A program made the position numbers and the translations under genes. This document shows, piece by piece, positions 16,970 through 25,651 of a DNA stretch of 46,374 bases (position 1 is its first letter; the number at the start of each line of letters is the position of its first letter). Under the pieces are notes generated by a model. That model was not told where the DNA came from, made no database searches, and was given only the letters and a program-made list of their open reading frames with translations. The stretch lies in the NCBI RefSeq assembly GCF_009765975.1, contig NZ_LMUJ01000100.1, positions 1 to 46,374 of the forward strand, in the 5' to 3' direction. The DNA comes from Acidisphaera sp. S103 (GTDB lineage: Bacteria; Pseudomonadota; Alphaproteobacteria; Acetobacterales; Acetobacteraceae).

Positions 16970-17941
16970 ATGAAGCCACGGCTGGTGCTGGCCTGCCTGA
17001 CGACGACCGATGTTGTTGCCCGAGCAAGGGCCGACTTCGACTCGATCGTCCTGGACGGCCCCGACGACATGACGGTGCCGGAGGTAACCGCGGCCGCCAA
17101 GTCGCTTAAGGCCGAGGCCATCCTGTTCACCAACACCCTGCCGTTGGACGCCGCCGCCATCGCCGGCCTGCCCCCCAGCGTCCGGGTCGGCGCCACCAGC
17201 AGTGTCGGCTACGACCATATCGATGTCCCAGCCGCCAAGGCCCGCGGTCTTGTCGTCACCAACACACCCGGCGTGCTGACGGAATGCACCGCTGATCATG
17301 CGATGATGCTGATGCTCGCCGCCGCCCGCCGGGGTGCCGAGTATGACCGCATCATGCGCCAGGGTTGGCGCCGCCGCATCGGCCAGGGTGAGTTGCTCGG
17401 TGTCCGGGTGACCGGCAAGCGGGTCGGCATCCTGGGCATGGGCCGGATCGGCCAGGCCTTCGCACAGCGGGCGCGCGGGTTCGATATGAAGATCATGTAT
17501 CATGGCCGAACGCGATTGCCGCCCGAACTGGAACAGGGCGCCGAATACTTTTCCGACTTCCACGCGATGCTGCCGCATTGCGACTTCCTGTCGATCCACG
17601 CCCCCGGCGGGGCCGCCACCGACAAGATCGTCGATGCCAAGGCGCTGTCCCTGCTGCCGGACGGTGCCGTCCTGGTGAACGTCGCCCGAGGCACCTTGAT
17701 CGATGAAGATGCGCTGCTCGATGCGCTGACGTCCGGAAAACTGTTCGCCGCCGGCCTGGACGTGTTCCGAGCCGAACCGGATTACGACCTGCGCTTTGCG
17801 CCGCTGGAGAACGTGGTGCTGTCGCCGCACGTGGGAAGCGCCTCGAAAGAAACCCGTGACGCAATGGGCTTCCGAGCGTTGGACAATATTGTCGCGGTGC
17901 TGGCTGGTCGGCCGGCGATCGACCCGCTGTGGAAGGACTGA
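16970..17941 (+). CDS. D-2-hydroxyacid dehydrogenase (glyoxylate/hydroxypyruvate reductase-like)
   Basis: 323 aa; AGGAAA at 16954-16959 supports the ATG at 16970. Signature residues: GMGRIG at 156-161, R240 (NVARGT), E269 (DVFRAEP) and H287 (LSPHVGS). The position that decides NAD or NADP reads H-G-R-T-R after the second strand (MYHGRTRLP), with no acidic residue, which favours NADPH as in glyoxylate/hydroxypyruvate and 2-ketogluconate reductases. VGYDHIDVPAAKARG is the typical segment of this group. The gene ends one base before the start of a paralogue, so the two are almost certainly co-translated. Substrate is probably glyoxylate, hydroxypyruvate or a keto-sugar acid. Confidence 0.85.
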   Translation: MKPRLVLACLTTTDVVARARADFDSIVLDGPDDMTVPEVTAAAKSLKAEAILFTNTLPLDAAAIAGLPPSVRVGATSSVGYDHIDVPAAKARGLVVTNTPGVLTECTADHAMMLMLAAARRGAEYDRIMRQGWRRRIGQGELLGVRVTGKRVGILGMGRIGQAFAQRARGFDMKIMYHGRTRLPPELEQGAEYFSDFHAMLPHCDFLSIHAPGGAATDKIVDAKALSLLPDGAVLVNVARGTLIDEDALLDALTSGKLFAAGLDVFRAEPDYDLRFAPLENVVLSPHVGSASKETRDAMGFRALDNIVAVLAGRPAIDPLWKD

Positions 17942-17942
17942 C

Positions 17943-18899
17943 ATGCCGAAACCTGTTCTATTCGTGACCCGCCGTCTGCCGGCCTCGATCGAGGCCCAGG
18001 CGCAACAAGACTATCAAGCTCGACTGACCCCGTCGGATGTGGCGATCACCGACCTGTTGACGCAGGCCGAGGGTGCGGATGCGGTGTTGTGCTGCCCTGG
18101 CGATACGCTGGATTCGAAGGCGATCGCGGCGCTGCCTGCATCGGTGAAGGTCATCGGCACATTCAGCGTCGGTTACGATCATATCGACATCGCAGCGGCG
18201 AAGGCTCGCGGCATCAGGGTCTGCAACACGCCCGACGTGCTGAGCGTCGCCACCGCCGAGTGCGCCATGCTGCTGATCCTGGCCGCCGCCCGGCGTGCCG
18301 GCGAAGGGGAACGCCTCGTTCGGGCCGGGAAATGGGATGGCTGGGCGCCGACCCAGTTGATGGGGACCCAGGTTTCGGGACGGCGCCTCGGGATTTTCGG
18401 CATGGGCCGCATCGGGCGGGAGATCGCCAGAATGGCACGCGGCTTCGGTATGGAGATCCACTATCGTGACATGACCCGTCTGCCGCCGGACCTGGAGCAA
18501 GGGGCGATCTTCCATGACAACGACGATAGTTTCCTGCCGCTCTGCCAGGTGCTGTCGCTCAACGCACCGGGCGGGGACGGCACCCGCCACTGGCTGAACG
18601 AAGCGCGGATCGGGAAATTGCCGATGGGTTCGGTGGTGGTGAACGCCGCCCGCGGCACCCTGGTGGACGACGGCGCGCTGATCGCGGCACTGCGGAGCGG
18701 ACAAATCGCCGCCGCCGGATTGGATGTCTACAACGGGGAACCTCGGCTGCATGCGGATTACCTGACGCTGGAGAATGTGGTTTTGCTGCCGCATCTGGGT
18801 AGCGCCACGACGGAAACCCGGGATGCCATGGGGCGTATCGTCCTGTCCGGGATCGGTGCGATCCTGGCGGGTGAGACCCCTTCCAACCTGGTGGTTTGA
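17943..18899 (+). CDS. D-2-hydroxyacid dehydrogenase, tandem paralogue
   Basis: 318 aa, start one base after the upstream stop. It is clearly related to the preceding gene (VGYDHID, AAAKARG, GMGRIG, RLPPDLEQGA shared in kind) but diverged across its length, so this is an old duplication or a recruited paralogue and not a recent copy. Catalytic R237 (NAARGTL), E266 (VYNGEP) and H284 (LLPHLGS) are present. The cofactor segment reads YRDMTRLP; the Asp at 176 could shift preference toward NAD. Having two adjacent enzymes may reflect two substrates, two cofactors or a heteromer. The MlrC-type gene follows 2 bp later. Confidence 0.85.
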   Translation: MPKPVLFVTRRLPASIEAQAQQDYQARLTPSDVAITDLLTQAEGADAVLCCPGDTLDSKAIAALPASVKVIGTFSVGYDHIDIAAAKARGIRVCNTPDVLSVATAECAMLLILAAARRAGEGERLVRAGKWDGWAPTQLMGTQVSGRRLGIFGMGRIGREIARMARGFGMEIHYRDMTRLPPDLEQGAIFHDNDDSFLPLCQVLSLNAPGGDGTRHWLNEARIGKLPMGSVVVNAARGTLVDDGALIAALRSGQIAAAGLDVYNGEPRLHADYLTLENVVLLPHLGSATTETRDAMGRIVLSGIGAILAGETPSNLVV

Positions 18900-18901
18900 C
18901 G

Positions 18902-20389
18902 ATGCGCATCGCTGTTGGCGGCTTCTTGCATGAGAGTCATTCGTTCGCGCCTCGGCCGACGACGTATGCGGATTTCCTGCAGCCCGGTGGGTTGCCGGCG
19001 TTTTCGGCCGGCGATGGGTTGATTGAGGCGATGCGGCCCAGATCGGTGCCGCTGGCTGGGGCGATTGCGGTGGCGGAAAAGGCTGGGGTCGATCTGGTGC
19101 CGCTGGCCTGGGGGTTCGCCAATCCGGCAGGACCGGTGCAGGACGAAGCGTTCGAGCGGATTGCCGCGCGTATCTGTGCACCTCTGTCGGTGGCGTTGGA
19201 TGCGGGGCCGCTGGACGGGGTCTATTTGGACCTTCATGGCGCGGCGGTGGTGGACAGTTTTCCCGATGCCGAGGGCGAGTTGCTGCGGCGGGTAAGGGCA
19301 ATCGTGGGTTCGGATCTGCCGCTGACGATCAGCCTCGACCCGCATGCCAACCTGACGCCGCAGATGGTGCGACTGTCGGACGCGGTGGTGCCGTTCCGGA
19401 CCTATCCGCACGTCGACATGAAGGACGCCGGGGCACAGGCAATGCGTCTGTTGCTGGCCCGGATCGAGCGTGGGCAGCCTTGGGCTCGGGCCTTCCGGAC
19501 GCTGGATTTCTGGCTTCCGCTGGGCAGCCAGTGCACGCTTATGCCGCCAATGCAGACCGTAATGACCGAACGCGCCGGGCTGGCGGAACGGTTGGGGTCG
19601 GTGGAACTGGCGTTCTGTTTTGGGTTTCCGTATGCGGATTTCGCGGGATGTGGCGCCGCCATAGCGGCGTTCAGCGAGACCCAGGCAGCAGCGGATGCGG
19701 CGGCCGACGCGCTGCTGGGGTTTGTGAACGCGCAAGAGGCTTCGTTTGTGCAGGAGACTTTGCCCTCGGCCGAGGCGGTTGCCGAGGCGAAACGGATCGC
19801 CGCCAGGGCTGGCCGGCCGGTGGTGCTGGCGGACACGCAAGACAATCCGGGCGGCGGTGGGCATGGCGATACCACGGAGTTGTTGTCGGAACTGGTCCGG
19901 CAAAAGGCGGCAGGCGCGGTGGTCTGTCTGATCAATGATGCGGAGAGCGTGGCGGCCTGCGTGGCGGCGGGGGTTGGGGCGACGGTGTCGTTGTCGCTCG
20001 GTGGAAAGTCGGACGGGATGCCGTTCGCCTGTTCGGCGGTGGTGGAGCGGCTGACCGACGGCGTGTTTACCCTGACCGGGCCGATGGGCGCCGGCAACCC
20101 GGGCAATTTGGGCGACACCGCGCTGGTGAACATCGACGGCGTGCGGGTGATGGTGACATCGCGCAAAATGCAGGCTCTGGATCAGGCGATTTTGCGGCAT
20201 GTCGGTATCGAGCCCTCGGATTGTTCTATCATCGCGTTGAAATCTTCGGTGCATTTCCGAGCGGATTTTGGGCCAATGGCGGAACGGGTGATTGTGGCGA
20301 TCGCACCGGGGCCGGTGGTCGCCGATCCGGCGGTGCTGAACTTCCAGCACGTGCGGGCGGAGGTCCGGCGGCGACCCCGGGTTCGTTAG
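18902..20389 (+). CDS. M81-family metallopeptidase (microcystinase C / MlrC-like)
   Basis: 495 aa, ATG two bases after the dehydrogenase stop. The opening RIAVGGFLHESHSFAP, the DLHGAAV segment, LDPHANLTPQM and the C-terminal-domain signature ADTQDNPGGGGHGDTTELL are hallmarks of the MlrC family. The Asp/His pair in DLHGA and the His in DPHAN fit the zinc ligands known for MlrC. Sphingomonad MlrC cleaves linearised microcystin products; most relatives are in soil bacteria with no microcystin link and have unknown amide substrates. Its place after two hydroxyacid dehydrogenases suggests amide or peptide-like substrate breakdown. It is cytoplasmic, with no signal peptide. Confidence 0.85.
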   Translation: MRIAVGGFLHESHSFAPRPTTYADFLQPGGLPAFSAGDGLIEAMRPRSVPLAGAIAVAEKAGVDLVPLAWGFANPAGPVQDEAFERIAARICAPLSVALDAGPLDGVYLDLHGAAVVDSFPDAEGELLRRVRAIVGSDLPLTISLDPHANLTPQMVRLSDAVVPFRTYPHVDMKDAGAQAMRLLLARIERGQPWARAFRTLDFWLPLGSQCTLMPPMQTVMTERAGLAERLGSVELAFCFGFPYADFAGCGAAIAAFSETQAAADAAADALLGFVNAQEASFVQETLPSAEAVAEAKRIAARAGRPVVLADTQDNPGGGGHGDTTELLSELVRQKAAGAVVCLINDAESVAACVAAGVGATVSLSLGGKSDGMPFACSAVVERLTDGVFTLTGPMGAGNPGNLGDTALVNIDGVRVMVTSRKMQALDQAILRHVGIEPSDCSIIALKSSVHFRADFGPMAERVIVAIAPGPVVADPAVLNFQHVRAEVRRRPRVR

Positions 20390-20398
20390 GTCGTTACG

Positions 20399-21175
20399 AT
20401 GGACATTCCCAGTTCGATCCCTCGGGTTGCTTTGGTCACCGGCGGCGCTCGGCGGCTCGGGCGCGCGATCGCGCTGGCCCTGGCGCATCAGGGTTTCGAT
20501 ATCGCGATCCATTACGGTGGCAGCGCGGCGGCGGCGGACGAGACGCGGCGGCAGATCGAGGCCATGGGGCGCCGCGCCGTGGTGCTGCAAACAGATTTGG
20601 CGGATGAGGCAGCAGTCTCGCGGCTGTTCCCCGCGGCGGTCGAGCAGTTGGGGCCGATCGGGGTGTTGGTCAACAATGCCAGCCAGTTCGATCGCGACGA
20701 ATGGGACGATGTGACTCGGGAGTCCTGGGACACCCACATGGAAACCAACCTGCGGGCGCCGTTCGTGCTGATCCAGGCGTTCGCAAAGGCCCTGCCGGCG
20801 GAGGCCGAGGGTGTCGTCATCAACATGGCCGATCAGCGGGTGTGGTCGCTGACGCAGCATTTCGTTTCTTATACAATTTCAAAGGCAGGGTTGTGGGTGC
20901 TGACCCAGACGATGGCGTTGGCGCTGGCGCCTCGGATTCGGGTCAATGCGATCGGGCCGGGGCCGGCGTTGCCGAGTCCTCGGCAGAGTGAGGCGCAGTT
21001 TGCCCGGCAGTCGGCGTCGGTTCCGCTCGGGCATGGGACCGATCCGGATGAGATCGGCCGAGCGGTGGTGGCGATCCTGAGTTTGCCGGCGATGACGGGG
21101 CAGATGATCGCGCTGGATGGCGGACAGCACATGCAGTGGGCGGCACCGGGCTACGTCGCGGTGCCGGAGGAGTGA
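20399..21175 (+). CDS. Pteridine-reductase-type SDR (FolM-like)
   Basis: 258 aa. Two features separate it from ordinary SDRs. The cofactor motif is TGGARRLG (14-21), the TGxxxRxG form of pteridine reductases that binds NADPH. The usual catalytic Ser is replaced by D145 (NMADQRVW), exactly 13 residues before Y158, with K162 after it; PTR1 and FolM have Asp at this place. NNASQF (92-97) also fits. Such enzymes reduce dihydromonapterin, dihydrobiopterin or dihydrofolate. The gene starts 9 bp after the MlrC-type gene, and its stop overlaps a GTG start of an MFS transporter (GTGA), so all are likely co-expressed. Confidence 0.72.
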   Translation: MDIPSSIPRVALVTGGARRLGRAIALALAHQGFDIAIHYGGSAAAADETRRQIEAMGRRAVVLQTDLADEAAVSRLFPAAVEQLGPIGVLVNNASQFDRDEWDDVTRESWDTHMETNLRAPFVLIQAFAKALPAEAEGVVINMADQRVWSLTQHFVSYTISKAGLWVLTQTMALALAPRIRVNAIGPGPALPSPRQSEAQFARQSASVPLGHGTDPDEIGRAVVAILSLPAMTGQMIALDGGQHMQWAAPGYVAVPEE

Positions 21176-22335
21176 CGCAACAGGGGCCGGACGTGCTTCA
21201 TGGCGGTTCATCGCCGGGAATTCCGAACGTCGCCGAACAGCATGCCACGCGCATGTCCTTCGGCGTCGCCGGCTTCGGAAGCGCCGTTTGGGCAGCACTG
21301 GTACCCTTCGCCAAGGTCCGCACCGACATCAGCGACGGCGGGCTGGGATTGTTGCTATTATGCCTGGGCATTGGCTCGATCGTGACCATGCCCGCCGCCG
21401 GCGCTTTGGTGGCGCGGTTCGGCTGCCGCAGCGTTATCATCGTTGCCATCCTGGCCATCGTTGTGACGCTGCCCTTTCTTGCGACCCTTTCGGCGCTGCC
21501 GTTGCTGGTCGTGGCGTTGATGCTGTTCGGCGCTGGCCTCGGAACCCTCGATATCGCGATGAACATCCAGGCGATCATCGTGGAACGAGCCAGCGGACGC
21601 GCGATGATGTCGGGCTTCCATGGACTGTTCAGCCTGGGCGGGATCGTTGGTGCCGGCGGGATGGCGGCCCTGCTGGTTGCCGGCGCTTCACCCCTGATTG
21701 CCAGCCTGTGCATGTCGTTCGGACTTCTCACGGCCCTCGCCGCCGGCGCTTCGCATCTGTTGCCCTACGGTGCCAGGAACGATGGTCCGGCCTTCGCGAT
21801 ACCGCATGGGATCGTGCTGTTCATCGGCATCCTGTGTTTCGTGCTGTTCCTGGCCGAAGGCGGGATCCTGGATTGGAGCGGGGTGTTCCTGACATCCGTC
21901 CGGCATCTGCCCACCGCCTACGCCGGTCTCGGCTATGCCGCGTTCGCTACGACGATGACGATCGGCCGGCTGACCGGCGACGGCGTCGTGGACCGGTTGG
22001 GACACAAAAAGATCGTCCTCATCGGGGGCCTGCTGGCCGCGGCCGGATTCCTCCTCGCGGCCACGCTGCCGTCCTGGCAGATGACCATGCTGGGCTGCAC
22101 CTTGATCGGTGCCGGCTGCGCGAACATCGTTCCTGTCCTGTTCAGCGCCGTCGGGCGGCAGAACGTCATGCCGGAAAACGTCGCGGTCCCGGCGATCACC
22201 ACTCTCGGCTACGCCGGGATTCTCGCGGGCCCGGTCTGCATCGGTTTCATCGCGCATCTTTCGAGCCTGCCGACGGCCTTTCTCATTCTGGCCGCGATGC
22301 TCGTTGCCGTTTCCCTCAGCAGTCGCATTCTCTGA
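21172..22335 (+). CDS. MFS transporter (FucP/YbjJ-like)
   Basis: 387 aa from the GTG at 21172, which overlaps the SDR stop and has GGAGG just before it; a GTG at 21193 is an alternative. About 12 hydrophobic helices are seen. LLLLCLGIGSIVTMPAAG, ARFGCRSV, GTLDIAMNIQAI, SGFHGLFSLGG and the EGGILDWSGVFL segment match the YbjJ-type MFS group. It lacks the strong GxxxDRxGRR loop, having VDRLGHKK after helix 8. The substrate is unknown; co-translation with a pteridine-reductase-type SDR raises a pterin, drug or sugar route as candidates. It is convergent with the TauD-type gene, with 251 bp of empty sequence between them (22336-22586). Confidence 0.8.
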   Translation: MTQQGPDVLHGGSSPGIPNVAEQHATRMSFGVAGFGSAVWAALVPFAKVRTDISDGGLGLLLLCLGIGSIVTMPAAGALVARFGCRSVIIVAILAIVVTLPFLATLSALPLLVVALMLFGAGLGTLDIAMNIQAIIVERASGRAMMSGFHGLFSLGGIVGAGGMAALLVAGASPLIASLCMSFGLLTALAAGASHLLPYGARNDGPAFAIPHGIVLFIGILCFVLFLAEGGILDWSGVFLTSVRHLPTAYAGLGYAAFATTMTIGRLTGDGVVDRLGHKKIVLIGGLLAAAGFLLAATLPSWQMTMLGCTLIGAGCANIVPVLFSAVGRQNVMPENVAVPAITTLGYAGILAGPVCIGFIAHLSSLPTAFLILAAMLVAVSLSSRIL

Positions 22336-22586
22336 TGGTTTAGCCAGGCTTTGGCCGCATCAGGGCGGCGAGGTCACCTGGTCTGGGGCGGGGTGGAACC
22401 TCACCGGACAGTAGCTGGTTGGCGTGGCGAGGCTGAGTTGGTTGGTCACCGCTGTCAGGCTACGCGGTAATGCCCGCTGGCGATTGGACGCCATTCACCC
22501 TGCGGTTTGAAGTTTACCCGTGATCAGTTCACGCCGGAAATCTGGACCAGCCACAGCTTCGTTCGCATGCGGCCAGTTCGCGGCGC

Positions 22587-23468
22587 TCAGTGAGGACGGT
22601 CGCCGCGCACAAGCATCCGATACAGGCGGCGATGCTGGCTGTGATCGTAATCGAAGCCGGCTTTATGTAACGAGGCTCGGTCATCGATAATCAGCAGGTC
22701 GCCCGCCTTATATTCGTGCGCATAGCAAAACTGAGGCTGCGTGATCCTATCGGTCAAATCCTGCAGAAAATCCTGGGTTTCCTCGGGCGACATGCCGGTG
22801 ACCGTCTCAGTCTTGCTTTTATGGAACCACACGGCCTTGGTGCCCGTCTCCGGATGTGTCCGGACCAGGGGATGCACCGTCGGCGGTTTCTTCGCCTCGA
22901 GCTGGGCCTTCACGACGTCCGGATTGGCCGTCTTCATGCGCGCGCTGCTGATCAGCGTATTCTCGGTCTTCGCGTCGGCGATCTTCAGTTTGATGTCGTC
23001 CGGCAGCGCTTCGTAGGCCGCACGAGAGTTACAAACCGATGTCGCGCCACCCTTGTCCGGCACTGCCACCGCGTACAGCATGGTGAACTTGGGCGGCAAT
23101 TCCTGGTTGGTGTGGTCGGTGTGCCAGGTGGCATTGGTGCCGACTTTCGCGGGCTGACCCTTGCTGTCCTTGTGACGGTTGTCGAGCACACTGATCAACG
23201 GAAATCCGTCAACCAGATAGCGCCGGTTCTGGTCCTCCATCAGTTCGCCGAAGATTTCGCCAGCGGCTTGCACCTGGCCTGGGGTCAGGTGCTCCTGCCC
23301 ACGAATCACGAGGACGACGTTTTCGACGGCGGCGTCGTAGAGCTTCTTCTGCGTTTCGCCGTCGATGGGTTGGGCAAGGTCGATACCGGTGACAATGGCG
23401 CCGATGTGCTCCTTGACCTTCGCAATGTTCATGGACTGGGTGGGAAATTTTGACGCGGCAGCGCTCAT
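22587..23468 (-). CDS. TauD/TfdA family Fe(II)/2-oxoglutarate dioxygenase
   Basis: 293 aa. The start at 23468 has AGAGGAG upstream. Iron ligands are H116 and D118 (WHTDHT) and H268 (RASLHKAG), and the 2-oxoglutarate-binding Arg lies in the C-terminal HRRLYRMLVRGD. DLAQPIDGETQ and VVLVIRGQEHLTPGQ mark the N-terminal part. Relatives hydroxylate taurine, 2,4-D, alkyl sulfates and other carboxylates or sulfonates, leading to their cleavage. It is divergent from an HpaB-type monooxygenase with 225 bp between starts, so the two may share control. Cytoplasmic; substrate unknown. Confidence 0.88.
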   Translation of the reverse strand: MSAAASKFPTQSMNIAKVKEHIGAIVTGIDLAQPIDGETQKKLYDAAVENVVLVIRGQEHLTPGQVQAAGEIFGELMEDQNRRYLVDGFPLISVLDNRHKDSKGQPAKVGTNATWHTDHTNQELPPKFTMLYAVAVPDKGGATSVCNSRAAYEALPDDIKLKIADAKTENTLISSARMKTANPDVVKAQLEAKKPPTVHPLVRTHPETGTKAVWFHKSKTETVTGMSPEETQDFLQDLTDRITQPQFCYAHEYKAGDLLIIDDRASLHKAGFDYDHSQHRRLYRMLVRGDRPH

Positions 23469-23693
23469 GATCTGGCTCCTCTTATCTTGACCCGCGGGTT
23501 GCGGCGGGTGCGGGTGGCATTTCCGGAAAACCGCTCTGGCCAACAGGATCGGCCGATTGTTCGCATCTATCAAGTCTTGCCCGATCACCTGGGCTGGAAG
23601 GAGTGCTGCCGCCCCGTGCCTCGCCGACGAAAAGCTTGACCCGCTGCCGTCGCACCGGGACAGTCGGCGCGGGACAAAAACGGGGAGGACGGC

Positions 23694-25142
23694 ATGCCTG
23701 CACGTTCGGGTGCGCAATATCTGGCCGGTCTGCGGGCGCGCCGGACCGAGGTCTGGCTGCGCGGCGAACGGGTGACCGATGTCGCCACCCATCCGGGCCT
23801 CGCCGGCGGGGCGGCGGCTATCGCGTCGTTGTATGATCAGCAGTCCGATCCGGCCCTTCGGGACGCGATGACGTTCACCTGCCCCGATACCGGAGACACG
23901 CTGGGCCTATCTTTCATCATTCCTCGCACCCGGGACGACTTGGTGCGACGGCGGGTCATGATGCTGAACTGGGCTCGGACGACCTGCGGGATGATGGGCC
24001 GGTCACCCGACTTCATGAACGTGACCTATGCCTGCTGGGCGGGGTCGGCCGACTATTTCGGACGCGGCAAGCCCGAGTTCGCCGACAACATGCGGCGCTA
24101 TTACCGCTATATCGCCGAAAACGACCTTGTACTGACCCATGCGCTGATCAACCTGCAGCGCAGCCGGCATGTCAGCGGGATGTTCAACCTGCAGGAGGGC
24201 ACCGCGCTGCAGGTGGTGAAGGAGACCTCGGCCGGCATCATCGTCCGCGGGGCTCGAGTGCTGGCGACGCTGGGTCCACTAGCGGATGAAATCGCGGTGT
24301 ATTCGCCTCGGCTGGCGCAGCATCTGGATCATTACAGCCCGTTCGCGCTGAGTTTCGCGATCCCGTGCGACACGCCGGGCCTGCGCTTCCTATGCCGGGA
24401 CAGTTTCGATCACGAAAAGTCACATTTCGATCATCCGTTGGGGTCTCGGTTTGAGGAAATGGACAGCATCGTGTTCTTCGACGACGTGCTGGTGCCGTGG
24501 GAGCGCGTGTTCATCAACGGCGATGTCGGGTTGCTGAACGGGACGGCGTCGGTGACGCATTCGTCCGCCCACACCTCGCATCAGGGCTGTGCGAAGAATC
24601 TGGCGAAATGCGAACTGGTGCTGGGCGTGGCGCTGCTGGTGACGGAGACGCTGGGCAACAGCCACCTGCCCCACGCCGAGGAGCGGATCGGCGAGCTGGT
24701 AATGTACACCGAACTGATGCGCGCCTGCATGCGGGCGGCGGAGGCGGACGCCGAACTGGACGAATGGGGTGTGATGTGCCCTGCCCCGCTGCCGGCCGAG
24801 ACGACTCGCAACCTGTTCATGACGGCGTATCCGCGGATGGTGGAGATCCTGCAGTTGCTGGGGTCGTCCAGCCTGATGATCCTGCCGACCGACGCAGATA
24901 TGAGCGGGCCTCTGGCCGGGCATATCGATCAGTATCTGGCGACCGACAACAGTTCCGCCCGGGATCGGGTGAAGCTGTTTCATCTGGCGTGGGATATCGC
25001 GTGCAGTTCGTTCGGCAACCGGCAGGTGCTGTACGAGCGGTTTTTCGCCAGCGACCCGCTGACCCGGGCTCGGGCTTTGGCGGGGATGTTCCCGAAGAAG
25101 CAGGTGACCGACCGGGTGCTGGATTTCCTGGGACGGGATTGA
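23694..25142 (+). CDS. HpaB-type 4-hydroxyphenylacetate 3-monooxygenase, oxygenase component
   Basis: 482 aa, typical for the HpaB/PvcC family, which use reduced FADH2 from a separate reductase to hydroxylate phenols. GGGAGG lies just before the ATG. Segments seen are MPARSGAQYLAGLRARR at the start, RSPDFMNVTYACWAG, NDLVLTHALINLQ, DSIVFFDDVLVPWERVF, and the C-terminal four-helix-bundle part with LLGSSSLMILPTDAD. No reductase (HpaC) is seen in this window, so one must be supplied from elsewhere. The substrate could be 4-hydroxyphenylacetate or another phenol. Confidence 0.87.
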   Translation: MPARSGAQYLAGLRARRTEVWLRGERVTDVATHPGLAGGAAAIASLYDQQSDPALRDAMTFTCPDTGDTLGLSFIIPRTRDDLVRRRVMMLNWARTTCGMMGRSPDFMNVTYACWAGSADYFGRGKPEFADNMRRYYRYIAENDLVLTHALINLQRSRHVSGMFNLQEGTALQVVKETSAGIIVRGARVLATLGPLADEIAVYSPRLAQHLDHYSPFALSFAIPCDTPGLRFLCRDSFDHEKSHFDHPLGSRFEEMDSIVFFDDVLVPWERVFINGDVGLLNGTASVTHSSAHTSHQGCAKNLAKCELVLGVALLVTETLGNSHLPHAEERIGELVMYTELMRACMRAAEADAELDEWGVMCPAPLPAETTRNLFMTAYPRMVEILQLLGSSSLMILPTDADMSGPLAGHIDQYLATDNSSARDRVKLFHLAWDIACSSFGNRQVLYERFFASDPLTRARALAGMFPKKQVTDRVLDFLGRD

Positions 25143-25152
25143 TGGGTAGGGG

Positions 25153-25611
25153 TCACGCCGCGACCCACTCATCCTCCCGCTGCACCACACGTTCCAACAG
25201 GCGGAGCACGTCGCTTCCCGTGGTTGCTCTGGGGCCAGCGCCGGTCGCATCGGCCAGCAGATGCGCCAGCGGGTCGGGCATGTCCGGTGAGGTCTGGCCG
25301 CTGAAGCCCACCGGCCAGTCGGGGAAGCTGCGGTGTTCGGTGGGGGTGAAGCTCAGCACCGTGACGTCGGCGTGGCGGGGATCGGCGTTGATGCGCTCGA
25401 ACGTACGTTCGACGACATCGCGCAGGCCCTCCAGCACCTGGGCGAAGCCCGAGGCGGTGAACAGCAGGGCACCGGTGATGTTATCGGCCTTGTTGCGTTG
25501 ACGCGCGTTGGCGAGGATGGCACGGATCTCGTCCTCCAGGACGGCGTCCGGCATCGCCTGCAGGATGACGTTTCGGCTGCAGTAGATCAGCCTGTACAGC
25601 GCTCCGGCCAT
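25153..25611 (-). CDS. BLUF-domain blue-light sensor
   Basis: 152 aa from the ATG at 25611; starts at 25626 and 25644 are possible and would tighten the link to the upstream gene to 7 bp. Residues 3-100 are a BLUF domain, which binds FAD and senses blue light through a Tyr-Gln-Asn network. Key residues are Y10 (LYRLIYCSR), N44 (ADNITGALLF), Q58 (FAQVLEG) and W99 (DWPVGFSG). The last 45 residues form a short extension without an output domain, so it is a short-type BLUF that must act on a partner protein. The obvious partner is the PAS-GGDEF protein directly upstream in the same operon. Confidence 0.87.
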   Translation of the reverse strand: MAGALYRLIYCSRNVILQAMPDAVLEDEIRAILANARQRNKADNITGALLFTASGFAQVLEGLRDVVERTFERINADPRHADVTVLSFTPTEHRSFPDWPVGFSGQTSPDMPDPLAHLLADATGAGPRATTGSDVLRLLERVVQREDEWVAA

Positions 25612-25651
25612 GTTTGTCTTCTTCATGCGGCGGCCCGTTCTCATACTGGTG

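Noticed and set aside
18758..20860. Long minus-strand open frame opposite the MlrC-type gene and SDR
   Set aside because: Arg/His/Pro/Gln-rich composition, no start signal and overlap with three well-supported plus-strand genes.
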